Origin: Xenorhabdus nematophila ATCC 19061
GTDB lineage: Bacteria; Pseudomonadota; Gammaproteobacteria; Enterobacterales; Enterobacteriaceae
NCBI RefSeq assembly: GCF_000252955.1
Contig: NC_014228.1
Span: 2,643,232-2,707,231, forward strand
DNA: 64,000 nucleotides
Direction of reading: 5' to 3'
Both the position numbers and the translations under genes were made by a program. Position 1 is the first letter of the stretch. The number at the start of each line of letters is the position of its first letter. Shown piece by piece: positions 31,056 to 43,000 of the stretch. A model generated the notes under the pieces. That model was given only the letters and a program-made list of their open reading frames with translations. It searched no databases and was not told the origin of the DNA.

Positions 31056-34000
31056 ATGAGAATATCTGAGAATTCATTGCGTCCGAACTTATATCCTCTC
31101 CATCCTTCTCAGGAAGATGTGTTTTACGAACAAGCACTTTATGAGAATAATCCGATACACAACCTCAATTGGTATACTGTGATAGAAGAAGAGGTTGATA
31201 TAACCCTGTTACAAAAAGTGTGGAACGTATTACATCAACATATTGATATGTTGCGCTTGCGTATATCGGTTAATGCAGATAATGAAGCGATACAATATCT
31301 TGAAGAACAGAGTAAACCGGAAGCAATTATATTTCATGATGTTGCCATGCAGGCTGAGCCTGAAAAATCAGCAATACTCTGGATGAAACAACACCTTGAA
31401 ATACCAATGGATTATTTGAAGGAAACACCATATCAGATTTTCTTGATCCGTCTGGCTGATGAAAAGTATTATTTCTTCACTAAAATTCACCATATTATGA
31501 TTGACGGTGTCGGATTATACCGGCTTCATAAATATGTTCATAAATCATACAAATGCTTTAAGCATGGCACATCAATAGCATGGCTGTCAGATATTCCACA
31601 ATATTTAACAACAATAACCAAGGCAAGAGAATATTTAAGTACTATTCATTATGAAGAAGATAAAAAATATTGGCTTAATTTTCTAAAAGAAAATGAAATA
31701 CACCAATTAACACCTTACTATAAAAATACAGGGCCTGGTAATAGTACGTTAATATTACCCCTTCAAACTAAAAAAGATTTACTTGTTTTTTGCAATGAAC
31801 ATAAAACTAACTTACTGGCTGTCTTTTCTGGTCTTATCACTATTATGATGATAGAACTTACCGGGCAACAAGAGTTGGTATTTAACACGATCACACATGG
31901 AAGAAGGGAAAAAGCAGAAAAATATGTTGTTGGTATGCAGACAAGTACGTATCCCGTGTATTGCCACATCTCAAGCACATCCAGTGTGATTGAACAGATT
32001 AAGCGAATGGAATTAGCACTGAAAGACAGTTATCGTCACAGTAAATTTCCTCACTCACATCTTACCCGGCTTGCGAGCCAGCATAGGTTTTCTTTACCCA
32101 ATATATCTATATTTTATGAACGTTTTTATGAATCAGCCGCTGAAATTACCGAAAACCAATATCATCATCTGGATGAGGTATTTAATATTTATCCTATCGT
32201 CTTTCGATTAAAAGATTATGGATATAATCAGGAACTAAAAATAACAATCGATTATCGACAGGAATATTTTAGTGAGCCGGATATCAGCAGAATACTTGAG
32301 CGATCACAAAACTTATTCGTTGCCTTAATCAATAATCCTGCATTGTTAGTCAGTGAATTACCTATTTTATTGGAGCAGGAACGCCAAACATTACTGCATA
32401 TCTGGAACCAGCCCGATATACCGTATCCGCAAACCTGTACTCTCCAGCAGCAATTTGAGGCGCAGGCGGCAGCCAGACCGGACAGCGTGGCGCTGGTGTT
32501 TGAAGGGGAAACACTGACTTACCGCCAGTTAAATGAACGGGCGAACCAGTTGGCCGCGGTGATCCGGACACAATATCAGCAGCAGCACAATGCCCCGATG
32601 CCTGCTGATACGCTGGTGGCTTTGTATCTGGATCGCAGCCCGGAAATGGTGATCAGCATACTGGCGGTGCTGAAAGCCGGTGGAGCTTATGTGCCGATAT
32701 CTCCGCAATATCCGCCTGAGCGTATCCGGTTCATTTTGCAAGATACGGCATCACCCTGTGTAGTGACCCAGCAACAGTATCTGGCAACACTGGGGGAATA
32801 TACCCAGACACGGGTTGAGCCGCCCGTATTGATAGCTGCGGATGATCAAGCCGTGACAAAAAATCAGCCGCCAGAAAATCCGGCTCCTGTGAATACAGCT
32901 GCGGATCTGGCTTATGTCATCTATACGTCGGGCACGACCGGGCAACCGAAAGGCGTGTTGCAGACCCATCATAATGTTGTCCGGTTATTCGCAGCTACTC
33001 AGGGAGATTATCAGTTTGACCAGAATGATACCTGGGTGCTTTACCATGCTTACACCTTTGATTTCAGTGTCTGGGAATTATGGGGCGCATTGCTCTATGG
33101 CGGGCGTCTGATTATCCCGACAACAGAACACACGAAGGATTTCGGCAGATTCAGCCGCCTCTGTTCTGATCAGAAAGTTACCGTATTAAATCAGACGCCG
33201 GGGGCATTTTACGCCTTTATTGAGGCATCATTGAATATGGATGCTGCATTTCCCCATCTTCGCTACGTGATTTTCGGCGGCGATAAACTGAACCCGGTTC
33301 AATTAAAACCCTGGTGGAACCGTTACGGCGATCAGTCCCCGGTCCTGATTAATATGTATGGGATCACTGAAACAACCGTACATGTTACCTACAGGAAATT
33401 AACCCAGGATGACGCGATAACAGCATCCAATATTGGCCGGCCGTTAAATGACCTGTCTGCCTATGTGTTGAATCATAACGGTCAGCCCGTACCGATTGGT
33501 GCGCCCGGAGAGTTATACATCGGCGGTGCCGGGCTGGCGCGGGGATATTTAAACCGGCCAGAACTCACTGCCGAACGGTTTGTGGCAAACCCGTTTGCCA
33601 CGGATAAAGACAAAGAATACGGTTATACCCGCCTGTATAAAACCGGCGATTTGGTGCGCTGGCAACCGGATGGCAATCTGGAATATCTGGGGCGCAACGA
33701 TTTTCAGGTCACAATCCGCGGATATCGTATTGAACTGGGAGAAATTGAAAGTGCACTGGCTTTGCACCCACAGATCAAGCAGGCGGTGGTGATTGATTGT
33801 GAGCATGAAGGTAATAAAGCCCTGGTGGCTTATTTGGTTGCGAAAAATACGGTTGTGGAAAGCGAACTTTTAAACGATAAGCTGATCAGATACTTATCTG
33901 ACCACTTGCCGGAATATATGCTGCCAGCCAGCTTTACCTTTATTGACTCGATCCCTCTGACCCTGAACGGCAAAGTGGATCGCCGGGCATTACCAGAGCC

Positions 34001-37000
34001 GGTCTGGGGGAACAGAGACAGTTATGTGGCACCCCGCAATGCACTGGAAACCCGGCTCTGTACTCTTTGGCAAGAGGTCTTGGGGCTGGAACGGGTTGGC
34101 ATTGAAGATAACTTCTTCCGTATCGGGGGCAACTCTCTGACAGCGGTTAAGCTGACCGCCGCCATTCGCCGGGTTTTGTCAACCGAGGTATCACTGGCGC
34201 AATTGTTTGAACTGAAAACCATCGCAGGCCTGATAACCCAGATGGAACAGCAGACCTATACGGTTATCCCCCATCTGCCACGGGAGCGCTATCCGTTATC
34301 GTTTGCTCAGGAGCGGATGCTGTTTATCGAGCAGTTTGAACAGGGCTCTGATGCCTATCATATCCCTTATCTGGTTCAGCTGGATAAGGATGCCTGTCTG
34401 CCATTGTTAGCAACCGCCATCAACCGGCTGGCTGAACGCCACTCAGTAATGAAGATGGTGTACCACACTAATGATGACGGTCAGATTTACCAGCAAATAT
34501 TGCATGAAAATCTGGTTATCAAATCCCAATCCTGTGGAGATATTAATGCACTTCTGGACACCGTTCGCGCTGAGATAGCCACTCCGTTTGATCTGACCAC
34601 AGAACCCAGTCTGCGCCTGTGTCACTATCCGGTTTCTGACAGCCACTATTTATTATTGTTATGGCACCATATCGCCATTGATGGCTGGTCAATTGATATC
34701 TTTATGGCTGAACTGGCGGAAATTTACCAGTCCTTGCGGGAAAACCGCGACAGCCAGCTTGCTGCGCTGGATATCACCTATGGCGATTATGCCGCATGGC
34801 AACGCGACTATTTACAGGGTGACATACGTGAACGCCAGCTTACCTACTGGCGACAGGCTTTAGCCAGCCATGAATCACTGGCCTTGCCAACCGATTACCC
34901 CAGACCGGCTCAGGTGAATTATCAGGGATGTAATTTCAGTTTTGGGCTGAATACCCGGCTATCTGAACAGTTAAGGAGTCTGGCAAAAACACAGGAAACC
35001 ACCCTGTATACCGTGTTGCTCAGTGCCTTTTATGTCACGCTGGCAAAATTATCCGGGCAAAACGATATCGTACTGGGGACTCCAACCGATAACCGCCACC
35101 ATGCCCAGACTCAGCCCCTGATTGGGATGTTTGTCAATTCACTGGTCTTAAGGGCACAGTTGCAACAGACTGTCAGCGTGGAAGCCCTGATTGAGCAGAC
35201 CCATAAACAGGTTGCCGAAGCCAAAGCCTATCAGGATATGCCGTTTGAACAGCTCCTTGATGCCCTGAATATTGTACGTGATACCGCCCGCCACCCGATT
35301 TTTCAGATCATGTTTGGTTTACAGAGCTTTGGAGAAAATCCGTCAGACAACCGCCTGCCATTCAGGCCGGTGACTCTGGATGAGCCGCTATACAGCCCCG
35401 CCAAGTTTGACCTCAGCCTGTTTATGTCCGACGGACAAACCGAGATTACCGGTTGCCTGAATTACGCAGTCAGCCTGTTTAATGAAACCACCATCGTCAG
35501 GCTGACAGAGAGCTATCAACGGGTACTGGAAGCCTTTGTGGCAGACCAGAAACAACCGCTGTCCGCGCTGGATATTCTGTCCGCACAGGAGCGCCATACC
35601 CTGCTGCATACCTGGAACCAGACCGATGCGCCTTATCCACAGGACAAAACCCTGCCACAACTGTTTGAAGCTCAGGTGGAAAGGACACCGGATAACGGGG
35701 CACTGGTGTTTGAAGGCGCAACACTGACCTACCGCCAGCTTAACGAACGGGCAAACCAGCTGGCCTGTGTGATCCGCGAACGCTATCAGCAACAGAATAA
35801 TAAAACGATGCCGGCTGACACCCCGATAGCCCTGTATCTTGATCGCAGCCCGGAAATGGTGATCAGTATTCTGGCGGTGCTGAAAGCCGGCGGGGCTTAT
35901 GTGCCGATTTCCCCCGTCTATCCCGCTGAGCGAGTACAGTTTATTCTGACTGACACAGCAGCGCCTTGTGTGCTGACCCAACAGCGGCATCTGGCTACAC
36001 TGGCAGAATACAGCCAGACACTCACGGCACAACCGGTACTCATCGCGGCGGATGACCGGACAATCACCGCCGGCCGGCCGGTGGAAAATCCGGTGCGGCT
36101 AAATCGACCAACCGATCTGGCCTATATCATTTACACGTCAGGCACCACCGGTCAGCCCAAAGGCGTTATGATTGAGCACAAAAATGTGGCGCATATGGTG
36201 GCAACGCAGGCCGAATTTTTCGATGCAACAAAGAGAACAAAAGCCTTAATGTTTGCTGCTTATGTATTCGATGGTTCTGTTTTCGAATTATTCTCTGGCT
36301 TATTTAATGGCCTGACTATTTACCTTTGCAGCGAAACAGAACGTAATGCTCCTGCAATTGCCAGACTCATTCAACGGAAAAATATTGAGATTGCCGCCTT
36401 ACCTCCGGCCATTTTGAAGTTGTTAATCGGCACGGAGTTACCCTCCCTGCAATTATTGGTTACAGCGGGAGAGTCCCCCTCCCTGGATTTTCTGGCATAT
36501 TTCAGCCAATACAGCAGCGTACTCAATGCTTATGGCCCGACAGAAGTTACCGTTGGGGCGACCGGGAATGTGTATCAACGGGGGGATATTGCAACCAATA
36601 TCGGCAAAGCGATTCATAATGTCCGCCTTTACGTCCTTGATAGTGATGGCAATCTGTCTCCCGTCGGCGCACCGGGAGAATTGTATATCGGCGGCGCCGG
36701 ACTGGCGCGGGGATATTTAAACCGGCCAGAACTCACTGCCGAACGGTTTGTGGCAAACCCGTTTGCCACGGATAAAGACAAAGAATACGGTTATACCCGC
36801 CTGTATAAAACCGGCGATTTGGTGCGCTGGCGACCGGACGGCAAGCTGGAATATCTGGGTCGCAATGATTTTCAGGTCAAAATCCGTGGTTATCGCATCG
36901 AGCCGGGAGAAATCGAAAGTGCGCTTGCTTCCCATCCACAAGTCAAACAGGCGGTAGTGATTGACCGTGAGCATAACGGAAATAAAGTCCTGGCTGCGTA

Positions 37001-40000
37001 TCTGGTTACGGAAGGATCACTGTCCGATGACAGCCTGATGGGCTATCTCTCCTCCCGCCTGCCGGAATATATGCTGCCAGCCAGCTTCACCTTTATTGAC
37101 TCGATCCCTCTGACCCTGAACGGCAAAGTGGATCGCCGGGCATTACCAGAGCCGGTCTGGGTAAACAGAGACAGTTATGTGGCACCCCGCAATGCACTGG
37201 AAACCCGGCTCTGTACTCTTTGGCAAGAGGTCTTGGGGCTGGAACGGGTTGGCATTGAAGATAACTTCTTCCGTATCGGGGGCAACTCTCTGACAGCGGT
37301 TAAGCTGACCGCCGCCATTCGCCGGGTTTTGGCAACCGAGATATCACTGGCGCAATTGTTTGAACTGAAAACCATCGCAGGCCTGATAACCCAGATGGAA
37401 CAGCAGACCTATACGGTTATCCCCCATCTGCCACGGGAGCGCTATCCGTTATCGTTTGCTCAGGAGCGGATGCTGTTTATCGAGCAGTTTGAACAGGGCT
37501 CTGATGCCTATCATATCCCTTATCTGGTTCAGCTGGATAAGGATGCCTGTCTGCCATTGTTAGCAACCGCCATCAACCGGCTGGCTGAACGCCATTCAGT
37601 AATGAAGATGGTGTACCACAGCGACGATACAGGCCAGATTTACCAGCAAATATTGCATGAAAATCTGGTTATCAAATCCCAATCCTGTGGAGATATTAAT
37701 ACGCTTCTGGACACCGTTCGCGCTGAGATAGCCACTCCGTTTGATCTGACCACAGAACCCAGTCTGCGCCTGTGTCACTATCCGGTTTCTGACAGCCACT
37801 ATTTATTATTGTTATGGCACCATATCGCCATTGATGGCTGGTCAATTGATATCTTTATGGCTGAACTGGCGGAAATTTACCAGTCCTTGCGGGAAAACCG
37901 CGACAGCCAGCTTGCTGCGCTGGATATCACCTATGGCGATTATGCCGCATGGCAACGCGACTATTTACAAGGGGACCGGCGTGAACGCCAGCTTACCTAC
38001 TGGCGACAGGCTTTAGCCAGCCATGAATCACTGGCCTTGCCAACCGATTACCCCAGACCGGCTCAGGTGAATTATCAGGGATGTAATTTCAGTTTTGGGC
38101 TGAATACCCGGCTATCTGAACAGTTAAGGAGTCTGGCAAAAACACAGGAAACCACCCTGTATACCGTGTTGCTCAGTGCCTTTTATGTCACGCTGGCAAA
38201 ATTATCCGGGCAAAACGATATCGTACTGGGGACGCCAACCGATAACCGCCACCATGCCCAGACTCAGCCCCTGATTGGGATGTTTGTCAATTCACTGGTC
38301 TTAAGGGCACAGTTGCAACAGACTGTCAGCGTGGAAGCCCTGATTGAGCAGACCCATAAACAGGTTGCCGAAGCCAAAGCCTATCAGGATATGCCGTTTG
38401 AACAGCTCCTTGATGCCCTGAATATTGTACGTGATACCGCCCGCCACCCGATTTTTCAGATCATGTTTGGTTTACAGAGCTTTGGAGAAAATCCGTCAGA
38501 CAACCGCCTGCCATTCAGGCCGGTGACTCTGGATGAGCCGCTATACAGCCCCGCCAAGTTTGACCTCAGCCTGTTTATGTCCGACGGACAAACCGAGATT
38601 ACCGGTTGCCTGAATTACGCAGTCAGCCTGTTTAATGAAACCACCATCGTCAGGCTGACAGAGAGCTATCAACGGGTACTGGAAGCCTTTGTGGCAGACC
38701 AGAAACAACCGCTGTCCGCGCTGGATATTCTGTCCGCACAGGAGCGCCATACCCTGCTGCATACCTGGAACCAGACCGATGCGCCTTATCCACAGGACAA
38801 AACCCTGCCACAACTGTTTGAAGCTCAGGTGGAAAGGACACCGGATAACGGGGCACTGGTGTTTGAAGGCGCAACACTGACCTACCGCCAGCTTAACGAA
38901 CGGGCAAACCAGCTGGCCTGTGTGATCCGCGAACGCTATCAGCAACAGAATAATAAAACGATGCCGGCTGACACCCCGATAGCCCTGTATCTTGATCGCA
39001 GCCCGGAAATGGTGATCACTATTCTGGCGGTGCTGAAAGCCGGCGGGGCTTATGTGCCGATTTCCCCCGTCTATCCCGCTGAGCGAGTACAGTTTATTCT
39101 GACTGACACAGCAGCGCCCTGTGTGCTGACCCAACAGCGACATCTGGCTACACTGGCAGAATACAGCCAGACACTCACGGCACAACCGGTACTCATCGCG
39201 GCGGATGACCGGACAATCACCGCCGGCCGGCCGGTGGAAAATCCGGTGCGGCTAAATCGACCAACCGATCTGGCCTATATCATTTACACGTCAGGCACCA
39301 CCGGTCAGCCCAAAGGCGTTATGATTGAGCACAAAAATGTGGCGCATATGGTGGCAACGCAGGCCGCATTTTTCGATGCAACAAAGAGAACAAAAGCCTT
39401 AATGTTTGCTGCTTATGTATTCGATGGTTCTGTTTTCGAATTATTCTCTGGCTTATTTAATGGCCTGACTATTTACCTTTGCAGCGAAAAAGAACGTAAT
39501 GCTCCTGCAATTGCCAGACTCATTCAACGGGAAAATATTGAGATTGCCGCCTTACCTCCGGCCATTTTGAAGTTGTTAATCGGCACGGAGTTACCCTCCC
39601 TGCAATTATTGGTTACAGCGGGAGAGTCCCCCTCCCTGGATTTTCTGGCATATTTCAGCCAATACAGCAGCGTACTCAATGCTTATGGCCCGACAGAAGT
39701 TACCGTTGGGGCGACCGGGAATGTGTATCAACGGGGGGATATTGCAACCAATATCGGCAAAGCGATTCATAATGTCCGCCTTTACGTCCTTGATAGTGAT
39801 GGCAATCTGTCTCCCGTCGGCGCACCGGGAGAATTGTATATCGGCGGCGCCGGACTGGCGCGGGGATATTTAAACCGGCCAGAACTCACTGCCGAACGGT
39901 TTGTGGCAAACCCGTTTGCCACGGATAAAGACAAAGAATACGGTTATACCCGCCTGTATAAAACCGGCGATTTGGTGCGCTGGCGACCGGACGGCAAGCT

Positions 40001-43000
40001 GGAATATCTGGGGCGCAATGATTTTCAGGTCAAAATCCGTGGTTATCGCATCGAGCCGGGAGAAATCGAAAGTGCCCTTGCTTCCCATCCACAAGTCAAA
40101 CAGGCGGTAGTGATTGACCGTGAGCATAACAGCCATAAAGTCCTGGCCGCTTATCTGGTCACAGATGCCATGTTATCAAATGAAATTCTGGTTGAGCACG
40201 TATCTGAGCGGTTGCCGGAATACATGGTGCCGGCCAGCTTCACCTTTATTGACTCGATCCCTCTGACCCTGAACGGCAAAGTGGATCGCCGGGCATTACC
40301 AGAGCCGGTCTGGGGGAACAGAGACAGTTATGTGGTGCCCCGCAATGCACTGGAAACCCGGCTCTGTGCCATTTGGCAGGAAATATTAGGGCTGGAACGG
40401 ATTGGCATTGAAGATAACTTCTTCCGTATCGGGGGTGATTCGATTGTTAGTATCCAGCTGGTCTCCAGACTGCGGCAGGCCGGCTTTTCACTGCAAGTTA
40501 AATCGATTTTTGAAGCACCGACCGTGGCCCGGTTAGCCCTGCTGCTGGCACAGTCATCATTCACAGAAAATGTGGTTGCCGAACAGGGATTATTAAGCGG
40601 GGAATTTGATTTATTACCTATCCAGCAAACTTTCTTCGACTGGGATTTATCGAATCCACACCATTGGAACCAGGCATTTATGATTCGGGTTCCCGGTAAT
40701 ATTAAGTCAGCACAGATTGAACAGGCCCTGATAATGCTGGCTGAACGACATGATATGTTACGTGCTCGCTTTATCGATACCGGAAACGGCTACCGTCAGC
40801 GTTATTCCAGATTTCAGGGCTATTCCGAGATTCAGGACTGCTCCGGGGAAATGCCATCTTCACATCCTCTTTTACAGCACTGCGATATCCGGGGATTAAA
40901 TAAGGAAGAGCAACATCAACAATTGACCCAATGGCAAAATGGGTTCGATTACAACAACGGACCGTTGTGGCAAGCTGGGCACCTTACCGGGTATGCAGAT
41001 GGCAGTGCCCGGTTATTCTTCGCATTCCACCATCTGATTATTGATACTGTGTCCTGGCGAATTATTGCTGAAGATATGCGCTTGTTATTACAGGGCATGA
41101 CATTACCACCGAAAACCAGCAGTTACCGGCAATGGGTAATCACTGTCCATCGTTATGCACAGCAGCATCAGGATGAAGTGCCCTACTGGCAACAGGTGAT
41201 AGCAGGAAACGACATCAAACCCGCACAGGATGACCTCACTCGTCACCTGTTGAGCATTTCTGCTGAGATGACGGACATACTTCTGCATGAAGCCAACACT
41301 GGTTACCATACAGAAATTAACGATTTACTGCTAAGTGCACTGACACTGGCTCTGCAAGAGACTTTCTCCCAAGCCGTAAACCACATCCTTCTGGAAGGAC
41401 ATGGACGGGAATCCATTGATAACACATTGGATATTTCTGAAACCGTGGGCTGGTTCACGACAATGTATCCCGTTCGCCTGGCAATGCAGACAGATATGGC
41501 TGAAACCATCATTTACACCAAAGAGATGCTTCGTACTGTACCGAACAAAGGCATTGGTTACAGCACGTTACATCAAGCAGGACACCTGACGGGCGATTTA
41601 CCGGCTATCAGTTTCAACTATCTCGGCCAGTTAGGAGCCACCAGCCATCAAGACTGGTGCATAACCAACGATGATTGTGGGGCTGTGACAGCCAGTGAAA
41701 ATGGCAGTCATTTACTACTGGGCATCAATGGTGCCGTTCAGATGGGAAAACTGCAATTTAGTGTGGATTCCCGCTTGCCACAGACCCGGACAGCGATGTT
41801 TATCACAGCATTTGAGCAAGCACTCAACCACGTCATCGCGACTGGTCAAAAGCAGGCCCAATCAGGAGGCGTAAAAACGCCCAGCGATTATGGTGTTGAA
41901 GGACTTTCCGTCAAGCGCTTGTGTAATCTTCAACAGCGGTATCAGATTGAAGCCCTGTACCCTGCCACCAGCTTGCAGCAGGGATTTATTTATCATCATC
42001 TGGCTCATCCACAAGATGATGCTTATCGTGTACAAATGCTGTTGGATTATCACACCAGCGTCGATTTTGCTATCTATCAACAAGCCTGGTCACTGACTTC
42101 GCTGCGTTTCCCTATTCTCAGAACGGCATTTGATTGGGAAGAAAAAATATTACAGATCGTAACAATGGATACCAGTATTGGGCCAGCGAACTTCAAGATC
42201 AAAGATATCAGTCAGTTATCAGAAGAGAACCGAAACAAGGCGATTGACGAAATTCAACAACACGATCGAATCCGGCCTTTTAATTTAAATCAGCCCGGCT
42301 TAATCCGTTTCACTCTCATCAAGCAGGATGAACAGTTAATAACAGTATTGATCACACAACATCATTGTATTGCCGATGGCTGGAGTAATCCGATTCTATT
42401 ACAAACTGTGCATGGGTATTACAACCAACTGATAAACGGGCAAACACCCCGGGTTGTGGTGGAACAGGCTTATCTGGCAACTCAGCAATATCATCTGGAT
42501 CATAAAGCTGAGTCAGACACCTATTGGTCGGAACGTAAAGCACAATTTCAAGGAGCCAATCATTTTTCTGCTCTGTTAAGTCATCACGTTGATTTAACGC
42601 AGATAAAAACTGTGGAAAAACCCGCTGAACAGCGACTCACTGTACAGGGGAACGCTTATGAGCAACTGAAGAACATGTCCAGGACACAAGGTGTTACTCT
42701 GAATGTGATACTGCAATTTGCCTGGCATAAATTACTGCACAGCTACACGGGTGATGAACAGACTATTGTGGGCACTACTGTATCCGGCCGCGATGTACCA
42801 GTGGATGAGATTGAATCCAGTGTTGGCCTGTATATCAATACATTACCGCTGATGGTGCAATGGGATCAGACCAGCAGTGTGGCTGCCGTTTTACAGGACA
42901 TACAGAAAGATATCGCCGCACTCAATAGCCACAGTGCCGTTTCACTTGCCAGTTTACAATCCGACGGAGAACGACTGTTCCATAGCCTGCTGATCTTTGA

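Noticed and set aside
35388..39185. Two identical 214-codon minus-strand frames within the NRPS
   Set aside because: They recur only because the modules are duplicated, and they are antisense shadows of GC-rich NRPS codons.
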